The position numbers were made by a program, and so were the translations under genes. This document shows positions 35,716 through 43,890 of a DNA stretch of 43,890 nucleotides, in pieces. This DNA is from Planctomycetaceae bacterium (GTDB lineage Bacteria; Planctomycetota; Phycisphaerae; Phycisphaerales; SM1A02): assembly GCA_947480055.1 (NCBI GenBank), contig CANKBX010000005.1, positions 1 through 43,890 of the forward strand, in the 5' to 3' direction. Numbering within the stretch: the first letter of the stretch is position 1; each line of letters begins with the position of its first letter. The notes below the pieces were generated by a model. The model saw nothing but the letters and a program-made list of their open reading frames with translations. It was not told the DNA's origin and did not search any database.

Positions 35716-36492
35716 ATGGCTATTCGCACAACTATTCAACCATTTGTTTTGGGGCGCAACGCAATCTTCACGATCTTGTGCGTGGCATTCGGCCTTTGGG
35801 GTTGGTACGACTACTCGGTAAAAATTCCAGATCTTGAAGCCGACTGCGCGGCCTTGGACACGGCTAAAGAGCAGGTGAAGAAGTTCGAGACGCAATCTGC
35901 CACCGCCGATCTCAACGAGAACGAAAAAGCGCAGTGGAACGCCGCCAAAAAAGTGGTGGAGGAAATCACCCGCCGCAATGGTGGAGCTCCAACCAAACCT
36001 TCTCCTTATGACCGCACCATGCAAATGTGGCTGTACATCATTGGGTGCGGCGTGCTTGGAACCCCATTTTTTGTTTGGCCAATTCTGCAAATTGTGCGCA
36101 AGCAATTTGTGCTCGAAGATGACGGGACGCTGCGCACGCCCACTGGAACGTTTTCCGCCGCGCAAATCGTGGATATTGATATGAGTCGTTGGTGCGCCAA
36201 GGAAGGCGACAGACGCAGCACATGGACAGCGCACGTGGTGACCAGCGATGGCCAGCGCATTGTGTTGGATGACCACGATTTTAAGAATATGCATTTGATC
36301 ATTGGCGGCATTGCGCATCGCATGATGCCGGACCAGTGGACCGCCGATGCGAAACGCTGTGTCGAAGATACAGAAGGCCAAGATAAAGTTGATTCGACGA
36401 CGGAGAGTCCTTCAGATGAACCAATATCGCAGAATAAACCCGCCTCTCAAGAAGTTCACTCTAGAAATGGTCCTCCAAAACTTCTTGAGTAG
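35716..36492 (+). CDS. Hypothetical membrane protein with two TM segments
   Basis: Two hydrophobic segments (NAIFTILCVAFGLWGWYDY; MWLYIIGCGVLGTPFFVWPILQIV) separated by a coiled-coil-like stretch; PH-like C-terminal part. ATG at 35716 preferred over ORF start 35542. Confidence 0.65.
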   Translation: MAIRTTIQPFVLGRNAIFTILCVAFGLWGWYDYSVKIPDLEADCAALDTAKEQVKKFETQSATADLNENEKAQWNAAKKVVEEITRRNGGAPTKPSPYDRTMQMWLYIIGCGVLGTPFFVWPILQIVRKQFVLEDDGTLRTPTGTFSAAQIVDIDMSRWCAKEGDRRSTWTAHVVTSDGQRIVLDDHDFKNMHLIIGGIAHRMMPDQWTADAKRCVEDTEGQDKVDSTTESPSDEPISQNKPASQEVHSRNGPPKLLE

Positions 36493-36530
36493 AATTTCCT
36501 TGCTATTCAACTGAAACTGTCTTCCCATTT

Positions 36531-37658
36531 ATGCGCGCCACCACCGAACCCACAACAGCGATTGAGAAAAAAGATCGATGCGGCGGCTTGCCGCATCGTC
36601 CGCGGGTTTTGTTGGGCAAAATGGGTTTGGATGGCCACGACCGCGGCGTGAAATTAATCGCGCGGCTTCTGCGCGACAGTGGAGTGCATGTTATTTACAG
36701 CGGCTTGTGGCAAACGCCGCGCAGTCTTGCCATTGGCGCGCGCGACGAGGACGCCGATTGCATCGCGTGCTCCATGATGAGCAACAGTCACTTGGTGTTG
36801 GTGCCGCGTTTGCTGGATGAGTGCCGCAAAGTTGGCCGCCCCGACATGATTGTGAATGTGGGCGGAATCATTCCACAAGAAGATGTGAAAGTACTTTTAG
36901 CCGCGGGCGTGAACCAGATTTTTCACACGGGCGCCGGGCTTGATCCAATTGTTGAAAGCGTGCGCGTTGCGGTGCGCGATTACGCGCCTCTGCCATCAAC
37001 GCCAACGCCTCACCCAACCGCGCAACTTGGCCGCATGATTTCGTTGGCGCATGCCAATCGACTTGACCCGAAAACCACGCGCGCGAAACCGAAACGCGTG
37101 ATTGGAATCACTGGCGCGCCGGGCGCCGGCAAAAGCACGTTGGTTGCCGCCATGGCGCGCGAAAGTGTTTTGCGTGGCAGTAAGTTGGCGGTGATCGCCT
37201 TTGACCCCATGAGCCCAATCACCAGTGGCGCGCTGTTGGGCGACCGCTTGCGCGTGGACTTTAACGCCGTGGACGAGGGAATTTTCTACCGATCGCTGGC
37301 GATTGTTGGCGAGGACTATTCCACGCTGAACGACATTTTGGGTTTGCTTGGCGCGGCTGGCTACAACGATGTGATTGTTGAAACCGTTGGCGCGGGGCAA
37401 AATGATGTTGCCATTCGCCACCATGTTGATCGATGCATTGTTGTGGTTGTGCCTGGCATGGGCGACTCCGTGCAAATGGACAAGGCCGGACTGCTTGAGA
37501 TTGCCGACTTGTTCGTGGCCAACAAAGCGGATCACGCCGGCGAGGCCAAGTTAGTGCGTGAACTTCTTGATGTGGCCTCGGGCCGGCCCATTCTGGAAAC
37601 CATCGCCACCCAAGGCAAGGGTGTGGTGGAATTGTTGAACGCTATATTCCCTGTATGA
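36531..37658 (+). CDS. Fusion of B12-binding domain (methylmalonyl-CoA mutase C-terminal type) and MeaB/ArgK-type G-protein chaperone
   Basis: RPRVLLGKMGLDGHDRGVKLIARLLRDSG (DxHxxG) ... RVIGITGAPGAGKSTLVAAMARE ... VIVETVGAGQNDVAI ... LFVANKADHAGE. Confidence 0.9.
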   Translation: MRATTEPTTAIEKKDRCGGLPHRPRVLLGKMGLDGHDRGVKLIARLLRDSGVHVIYSGLWQTPRSLAIGARDEDADCIACSMMSNSHLVLVPRLLDECRKVGRPDMIVNVGGIIPQEDVKVLLAAGVNQIFHTGAGLDPIVESVRVAVRDYAPLPSTPTPHPTAQLGRMISLAHANRLDPKTTRAKPKRVIGITGAPGAGKSTLVAAMARESVLRGSKLAVIAFDPMSPITSGALLGDRLRVDFNAVDEGIFYRSLAIVGEDYSTLNDILGLLGAAGYNDVIVETVGAGQNDVAIRHHVDRCIVVVVPGMGDSVQMDKAGLLEIADLFVANKADHAGEAKLVRELLDVASGRPILETIATQGKGVVELLNAIFPV

Positions 37659-39202
37659 GTGAAACAACTTCGTCGCGCGTTTTGGCCCGCAACACAAACC
37701 AAGCTTTGGGCATTGGTCAATACGCGATTGATTTTCTACGCGACGGCAAGCCATCGCAAGCGGTGCTTGATCGAACCACCTTGTTCCACACTGACGCGGT
37801 GTTGTGCGGAGTGAGCGCGTTGGCGCTTGGAACCAACGCGCCAGTGTTGCTTCGCAAAGAGGCGCTGGGTTACCGCGACAAAAATGGCGTGCCCGTGTTT
37901 GGCGGCGACAAATTGGTGGCGCCAGAAAAAGCCATCGTGGCCAACTGCGCCGCTGTGCGCGAGTGGGACTCCAACGGAACCAACTTTGGCTATCGACCCG
38001 AACTCAAGCACACCGCCGGCGAGTTTGGACACAATGATTTTTATCCAGTGGCTATCGCCGCCGCGCAACTTGCGAAAGAAGACGGCCTGATGGCGTTGCG
38101 AGCGATGGTGTGCATTGATGAAATTCGCGGACGCTTGGCGGAAGTTTTTTCCCTGAAGACGTACAAGATTGATCACGTGGTGCACGGCGCAATCGCCAGC
38201 GCCGCGGTGTACGGCGCAATTCTTGGCGCCACTGCCGATGAAATCGAGGGCGCCATTGGCATGTTCGTGGCGCACGCCATTCCGTGGCGGGCCATCCGGG
38301 CTGGCAAACAACTCAGCGATTCAAAGGGCGCAAGCGCGGCAATCAGCACCGAGTTCGCCGTGCTTTGCATGCAGCGATCCATGCGCGGATTCATGGGTCC
38401 GCGCGACATCTTCCGCAATCCTGAAAATATGTTCCGCCAATTTCAACCCACGCAAGGCGACAGTCCATTTGATTTGCATCTGTCAATGTCAGGCGATGAT
38501 TTTGCGGTGATGGGAATGCATTTCAAACTTGGCTTGTATGAGCACCAGAGCGCGGGCGCGTTGCAAGGCGTGATTGATTTGGTGCAGCGCCATCCGGAGT
38601 TGGCCGAGAAGCCTGATTCCATAAAAAGTATTGTGATCACGGCGTATGAACCAGCGTTTGGAATTATTGGCGATCCCGCAAAGCGCGATCCCAAGACGCG
38701 CCAAAGCGCGGACCACTCCATGCTTTACATTGTGAGCACGTTGCTTCGTAAAGCCATTGAATGCGTGGCGTCAAATGGCCGCGCGGGCCTTGGCGCAAGC
38801 AGCGACGATGCGTGGAAAAATCTCATGTTGGAGCCGCAGGATTACGGATCCGAGGCCATCTTTAATCCCAACACGCGGGCGCTGATGGCCAAGATTCAAT
38901 TTGAGCATGGCGGCGCTGAATTTGATCGCCGATATCCAGAAGGTATTCCAACGCAAGTGAAGATCACAACTGATACGGGCACGCATGACAGCGGACTTGT
39001 GATGTTCCCTGGCGGCCACGCCCGCAACACCACTGCGAATTTAAATGACATTCTTGCAACCAAGTTCTCCATGATGGGCAAGTTGGGCGTGAAGAAAAGC
39101 AAAGGTCTGATTGCAACACTAAGCCAACTTGGATCGCTCAACCGCAAGCAACTTGCCGCGCTGTATGATTTTGAGTTGCTTGATCGCGGAACATTTGAGT
39201 GA
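37655..39202 (+). CDS. MmgE/PrpD family protein (2-methylcitrate dehydratase-like)
   Basis: Begins in ATGA overlap with upstream gene; REWDSNGTNFGYRPELKHTAGEFGHNDFYPVAIAAAQ; IDEIRGRLAEVFSLKTYKIDHVVHGAIASAAVYGAILG. Confidence 0.85.
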   Translation: MSETTSSRVLARNTNQALGIGQYAIDFLRDGKPSQAVLDRTTLFHTDAVLCGVSALALGTNAPVLLRKEALGYRDKNGVPVFGGDKLVAPEKAIVANCAAVREWDSNGTNFGYRPELKHTAGEFGHNDFYPVAIAAAQLAKEDGLMALRAMVCIDEIRGRLAEVFSLKTYKIDHVVHGAIASAAVYGAILGATADEIEGAIGMFVAHAIPWRAIRAGKQLSDSKGASAAISTEFAVLCMQRSMRGFMGPRDIFRNPENMFRQFQPTQGDSPFDLHLSMSGDDFAVMGMHFKLGLYEHQSAGALQGVIDLVQRHPELAEKPDSIKSIVITAYEPAFGIIGDPAKRDPKTRQSADHSMLYIVSTLLRKAIECVASNGRAGLGASSDDAWKNLMLEPQDYGSEAIFNPNTRALMAKIQFEHGGAEFDRRYPEGIPTQVKITTDTGTHDSGLVMFPGGHARNTTANLNDILATKFSMMGKLGVKKSKGLIATLSQLGSLNRKQLAALYDFELLDRGTFE

Positions 39203-39289
39203 TCATTGATTGTTGCTCACGCCGACGCCGTTGATGTGATGCGCATGCTTGGAGAGCCAACGCACCTATCACGTTCAAACCGCTTCAAC

Positions 39290-42200
39290 TTATTTCTTAA
39301 TTCGCACCGGCATTTCGTGCTGGGGCGGCAACTGCTTCATCAATATCTCCACGGCCTTCTCCAATTGCGTGTCGCGACCGGCTTGTTGATCTTGCGGCAA
39401 CCACTCCAACACAACATCGGGGGCAACGCCTTCGTTCTCCACTTTATAGCCGCGCTTTGGCGTCCAAAATCCGTAGCCCGGTTGAGTGGACATGCCACCA
39501 TCCACAAAATCCTTGTCGCCATCAATACCCACCACGCCGCCCCACGTGCGCGTGCCAACAAGCGTTGTCCCATTCACGGCGCGCATGGACTCAGGAAAAA
39601 TATCGCCGTCGCTTCCCGCGCCTTGATCCATCAACACCACAATTGGTCCGTCCATCACGCGGGTGGGATATGGCTCAATGCGTCCCTCGCGTGGAACGGT
39701 GTACGCCCACGGCTTGCGCGAAAGTTTTTCCACCAATAACGAACTGATGTAGCCGCCGCCATTTTCACGGATGTCCACAAGCATTCCCTTGCGATCAGTC
39801 TGCGGATAAAAAGTTCGCATGAATGAAATGAGCCCGTCGGAATCCATGTCGGGCAAATGAATGTAGCCAAGTTTTCCGCCGGACAATTTGTCGACCAGTT
39901 TGCGATTGCTCTCAACCCAGTCGAAGTAACGCAACGCGTGGTCGCTTGATGGCATTGTGATTTCTATGAATTTCGCGTTGTCGCCCGTTGCCGTATCGGC
40001 GATCATCAGTTGAACATCTTTGCCGCCCTTATCCACGAGCAACTCGGCGGGATCTTGCAGTGGGTTCACGCCTTGACCGTCTATTTTCAACACATACTGC
40101 CCCGCTTTCACTTCGCGAAATGGTTTCGCCAACGGACTTTCTCCACCGTTGATCGCGGAAAAATCAGGCAAAATACGGGCAATTTTCCATCCATCCGATG
40201 CCTGTTCCAAGTCCACGCCCAGCGCTCCAACGGATACGGGCGCCGTCTCTGAAAAGTCATCGCCACCCGAGACATACGCGTGGCTGTTGCGCAACTCCGA
40301 CATCATTTCTCCAATCACATCGTTCAACTCAGCGCGCGAACCAACCCTGTCAACCAGTGGTCGATAGCGATCGCGCATGCCCGCCCAATCCACGCCGTTC
40401 ATATCCTCGCGCCAGAAAAAATCCCGTTGCAGGCGCCACGCCTCCTCGAACATTTGTTTCCACTCGCTCTTTGGATCCACGCGAACAAATAGATCCTTGG
40501 ACTCTATGGTTTCGGGATCGCCTCCGGCGGTGTCAACGCTCATCAGCGCGGATCCATCCCACGCCACCACAATTCCACCAGTTGGATCCATGGTCCAAGC
40601 ATCCACGGGGTTGGCCAAGAGTGGCGTGGATTTATCATGCACCAAATCAAATCGCTCCAACTTGATTTCGCCTTGACCAAGTGTTGGAGTTGGCCACTGC
40701 TCATCAAGCACGCCATTGAGTGGACGACGACCAATTAAAACACCACCCGCGATCGCCTCGAATCCATCAAAATCTCCAGGCGCAATTGGAAGCAACGCCA
40801 CGCGATCCGTGATGCCATTCATATCAAAATTCCCGGTGCTTTCTTCCTCAACAACGTTGGCCACAACCGTATTTTTTTCGACAACCTCGCCTGGCTCTTG
40901 CGTTTCCGGCGGCACGGAATTCTTTGTCGCGCTGGCGGAATCATTGGTGGCGCTGGCGTCGTCGGATGCTTGCGCCGAATCCTCTGGCGCGCTGTCGTTA
41001 GTCGAAGGCAAATTTAATTTTGATTTTAATTTTGCCTCCAACTCGCCACGCTCATCCATTGGTGTCCGCAACAACATTCCAATCTCCTGCCATGTCTCCA
41101 AATTATTTCCACTCTGCGCCGCCTCCTTGCGAAGTGGCGGAGTCATGTCCGCATACAAGGGCACCACGAACACTTGCGTGGTTTTAAGATTTGCAAAATT
41201 CAACTCGGCGTGATCCGGCGTTGGATTGATGTGGCGATCCGAAAGAAAATACAGATACATGTTGGCGGGATCCCAGCGCGGGGCGAAATCATTTGTCATG
41301 CCATCACCGATCACCGTGGTCTTGCCACTTTCCAAATTGCGAATCACCACTTGCTGCATTCCGTTGGCAAGCGGCCTGACCCATGCCAACCAATTTGAAT
41401 CCACGCTAAATCGATAATCAGAAATCGGTCCGTTTGCACAAGCGTCCGCCTGCACAGAAGTCTTGGTTTCTATATCCAGCACACTTAATAATCCGGTCTT
41501 GGTGCTCCAGGCAATTTTATTCTGGTCCAAGCTTGCCACAGGTGGATACATCCACAAATCACTGCTCTGCACAACGGTTTCTTGCAACGTAGGCGCGTCC
41601 TTGGATGGGACTTGATCAGGAGATTTAGGCGGCGACCATCGTAAAGGTCGGATGATGATGTCAGACTTTCCATTCAGATCGCTGACATACGCCACGTTCT
41701 GATCACTCACCCAAAAGACATCGCGCTCGCGACTTTCACTTCGACCGGGAAATTGCATCGCGGTGGTGCTGATTTCGTTGTCCATCGCGTTCACCGGAAT
41801 CACAGTCACTTCGCCGCGCGACTCGATGGCCACACGTTTGCCGCCCGGGGCCACGGAAAATCCGCTCGCATGCTCCGTGACGGACTCAAAGCGTGGGCGA
41901 CTCTGCAAGCGGTCGCCAATCAGACGAATATCAAGCGCACGCATTGTATTGTTGGCGGTATCAAAGGCAATAATCTCACCGCCACGCGCGAACACAATCA
42001 AACTTCCATCAAGGGTTGAATCGGCGCTGGCCCAGCGCGGCTCAAGATCCGCGGCGGTGAAAAATGTGCGCTGTGTGCGCTCGCCACCTTGGGCATTCAC
42101 GCTCCAAAGATTCATCACGCCCGTGGTGTCGGAAAGAAACCAAACTCGTCCGCCAACCCACATTGGGAACAATTCATTTTCGGGAGTCTTGGTCAGCTTC

Positions 42201-42958
42201 GCGAAAGTTTTTCCATCCTCGCTTGCCAACCACAGATCGGGCGCGGTGCCGCCGCGGTAACCCTTCCAGTGCCAATTTTCATTTGACCAACGCGTGAACA
42301 CCATTTGCTTGGTGGTGGGATTGATGGAAACTAAACTGGCCTCGCCAATGTTCAATGGCTTTGCGGGTCCGCCAACAACTGGCACTTGCCACAACTCCAT
42401 GCGACCAAGCGGATTGGTGCGCGCCGAACGAAAGATGACAGATTGACTGTCGGGCGTGAAGGTCAGCGGTTGCTCACTTGAGTCGTGAAAGGTCAAACGC
42501 TTGGGCGAGCCACCGGTAATTGGCATGGCATAGATTTCTGGATTGCCGTCATAATCCGCGGCAAATGCCAGGGTTTTTCCATCGGGCGAAATCACTGGCC
42601 AACTTTCGCCACCTGCGCCACTGGTTAATCGAGCGGCTTCGTAAGGCGCGGCGCCGTTGATTTTTGTGGTCCATAAATCGCGGTCGGCGACAAAAATAAG
42701 TCGATCACCACAGATCGCCGGGTGTGACAAGTAGCCGCGCCCTGGCGCATCGGCGAGCATGGGCGGCGCTTTAGCGTCGCTTGGAAGCGGCGTGCTTTTT
42801 GCTGGCGGCGCTTTGGCGGCGCTTGAAACCGGCGCGCTTTTTGCGGGCGGCGCTTTGGCATCAACGCCCTGCTGCAAAGTTTGCGCGCGCGCGGCGAGCG
42901 TGAATAAAGACAAAATGAAACCCATTCCCACCATGAACGATAAAAAAGTGCGTGACAT
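39290..42958 (-). CDS. Tricorn protease-like S41 peptidase (TolB-like beta-propellers, PDZ, S41 core)
   Basis: YLSHPAICGDRLIFVADRDLWT..., WPVISPDGKTLAFAADYDGNPEIYAMPITGGSPKRLT; YIHLPDMDSDGLISFMRTFYPQTDRKGMLVDIRENGGGYISSLLVEKL; VVLMDQGAGSDGDIFPESMRA. Confidence 0.92.
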   Translation of the reverse strand: MSRTFLSFMVGMGFILSLFTLAARAQTLQQGVDAKAPPAKSAPVSSAAKAPPAKSTPLPSDAKAPPMLADAPGRGYLSHPAICGDRLIFVADRDLWTTKINGAAPYEAARLTSGAGGESWPVISPDGKTLAFAADYDGNPEIYAMPITGGSPKRLTFHDSSEQPLTFTPDSQSVIFRSARTNPLGRMELWQVPVVGGPAKPLNIGEASLVSINPTTKQMVFTRWSNENWHWKGYRGGTAPDLWLASEDGKTFAKLTKTPENELFPMWVGGRVWFLSDTTGVMNLWSVNAQGGERTQRTFFTAADLEPRWASADSTLDGSLIVFARGGEIIAFDTANNTMRALDIRLIGDRLQSRPRFESVTEHASGFSVAPGGKRVAIESRGEVTVIPVNAMDNEISTTAMQFPGRSESRERDVFWVSDQNVAYVSDLNGKSDIIIRPLRWSPPKSPDQVPSKDAPTLQETVVQSSDLWMYPPVASLDQNKIAWSTKTGLLSVLDIETKTSVQADACANGPISDYRFSVDSNWLAWVRPLANGMQQVVIRNLESGKTTVIGDGMTNDFAPRWDPANMYLYFLSDRHINPTPDHAELNFANLKTTQVFVVPLYADMTPPLRKEAAQSGNNLETWQEIGMLLRTPMDERGELEAKLKSKLNLPSTNDSAPEDSAQASDDASATNDSASATKNSVPPETQEPGEVVEKNTVVANVVEEESTGNFDMNGITDRVALLPIAPGDFDGFEAIAGGVLIGRRPLNGVLDEQWPTPTLGQGEIKLERFDLVHDKSTPLLANPVDAWTMDPTGGIVVAWDGSALMSVDTAGGDPETIESKDLFVRVDPKSEWKQMFEEAWRLQRDFFWREDMNGVDWAGMRDRYRPLVDRVGSRAELNDVIGEMMSELRNSHAYVSGGDDFSETAPVSVGALGVDLEQASDGWKIARILPDFSAINGGESPLAKPFREVKAGQYVLKIDGQGVNPLQDPAELLVDKGGKDVQLMIADTATGDNAKFIEITMPSSDHALRYFDWVESNRKLVDKLSGGKLGYIHLPDMDSDGLISFMRTFYPQTDRKGMLVDIRENGGGYISSLLVEKLSRKPWAYTVPREGRIEPYPTRVMDGPIVVLMDQGAGSDGDIFPESMRAVNGTTLVGTRTWGGVVGIDGDKDFVDGGMSTQPGYGFWTPKRGYKVENEGVAPDVVLEWLPQDQQAGRDTQLEKAVEILMKQLPPQHEMPVRIKK
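42762..42861 (-). repeat. 42-bp (14-aa) tandem repeats encoding the Ala/Pro/Lys/Ser-rich N-terminus of the tricorn-like protein
   Basis: KAPPAKSAPVSSAA / KAPPAKSTPLPSDA / KAPP. Confidence 0.85.
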
Positions 42959-43050
42959 ATATTTTTCTTTCTATTTCAATTTCACAAGTGCGTATTTAAA
43001 ATTCAATTTCCAATTTCCAAACTCTCAACGCATGCAATATGCGCTAACTT

Positions 43051-43890
43051 TTACCGCTTCACGCCATGTGCGATGCGCATGACATGATCCACCTCATCGG
43101 GCGAGCCCATGACCAACGGCGTGCGCTCATGCAATTGCTTTGGCACCACATTCATGGTGCGCTGTGAACCCGTTGTGCTTTTGCCGCCGGCCTGCTCCAT
43201 CAGGAAACTCATTGGGTTGGCCTCGTACAGCAGGCGCAATTTTCCTGCCGGATGTTTCTTGGTTGGCGGATACAAGAACACGCCTCCGTTGACCAACGTG
43301 CGATGCACATCCGCCACCATGCTGCCGATGTAGCGGCTTGAATATTGATTGCGGTGCGTCCACGCAACATAGTCGCGGTAGCCCTTTGGAAAGCCCTCTA
43401 GGTTCGCCTCATTCACTGAATACACCTTGTTTGCCGCGGGAATTTGCAAGTCCCGTTTGACCAACAGGAAACTGCCAACGCTGGTGTCCAGCTCGAACAT
43501 GTGCGTGCCGTGGCCGGTGGTCAACATGAACACGGTGCTTGATCCATACAAGACATAGCCCGCGGCGATCTGCTCCGCGCCGCGTTGACACACGGTCTCC
43601 ATGGCGCCAGGAATGTTGGGATCATTTTTAAGCACGGTGAAAATAGTTCCAACGCCCACTGCGGTGTCCAAGTTGCTGGAGCCATCAAGCGGATCAAACA
43701 GCACGCAATATTTTCCACCCTCAGTGCCCTTGCGCAAGATAGTTGGCTCTTGATCCTCTTCGCTTCCAAGAACGGCGATGGAAGGCCGCGAACCAAGCAC
43801 GCGCATAATGACTTCGTTTGAAATCACATCCATGCGAATCTGCGCCTCGCCTTGCACATTGGTCGAGCCCTCTTGACCGATCACGCCTTG
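43051..43890 (-). CDS. fbp: Fructose-1,6-bisphosphatase class I (5' end beyond window)
   Basis: VLGSEEDQEPTILRKGTEGGKYCVLFDPLDGSSNLDTAVGVGTIFTV; NPMSFLMEQAGGKSTTGSQRTMNVVPKQLHERTPLVMGS. Confidence 0.95.
   Translation of the reverse strand, partial: QGVIGQEGSTNVQGEAQIRMDVISNEVIMRVLGSRPSIAVLGSEEDQEPTILRKGTEGGKYCVLFDPLDGSSNLDTAVGVGTIFTVLKNDPNIPGAMETVCQRGAEQIAAGYVLYGSSTVFMLTTGHGTHMFELDTSVGSFLLVKRDLQIPAANKVYSVNEANLEGFPKGYRDYVAWTHRNQYSSRYIGSMVADVHRTLVNGGVFLYPPTKKHPAGKLRLLYEANPMSFLMEQAGGKSTTGSQRTMNVVPKQLHERTPLVMGSPDEVDHVMRIAHGVKR

Noticed and set aside
1-43890. CRISPR arrays, prophage, insertion sequences, defence systems
   Set aside because: No regularly spaced direct repeats, transposase/integrase motifs or recognisable defence genes were seen in either strand.

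Overview
The window is a bacterial chromosomal segment, probably Planctomycetes/Phycisphaerae-like judging by gene content and protein style (inference only). It is densely packed with housekeeping genes: gap, fbp, fabI, efp, coaX, hutI, map, serA, pcrA/uvrD and a B12-dependent ribonucleotide reductase. In the middle (about 6.3-16.3 kb) is a nearly complete Tad/Flp type IVc pilus locus: two near-identical flp genes, tadV/cpaA, tadE, a divergent tadG-like gene, cpaF, tadB, tadC, a cpaD-like lipoprotein and a tadD-like TPR gene. Within it, CpaB/RcpC and the CpaC/RcpA secretin appear fused into one ORF. No tRNA, rRNA, CRISPR array, IS element or prophage was seen. The most interesting signals are: (i) two multi-hairpin intergenic regions that look like undescribed structured RNAs, at about 18.55-18.72 kb (ending in a textbook intrinsic terminator ahead of efp) and 35.45-35.66 kb (3' of nrdJ); (ii) the CpaB-secretin fusion with a C-terminal 18-aa repeat; (iii) a stand-alone B12-binding-domain/MeaB-GTPase fusion translationally coupled to a MmgE/PrpD gene; (iv) a GluR0-like ligand-gated K+ channel; (v) a MnmE-like GTPase without the C-terminal catalytic motif; (vi) two NrdR-box-like palindromes 83 bp apart upstream of nrdJ. 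All product calls come from reading the translated sequences. No database searches or folding programs were run.
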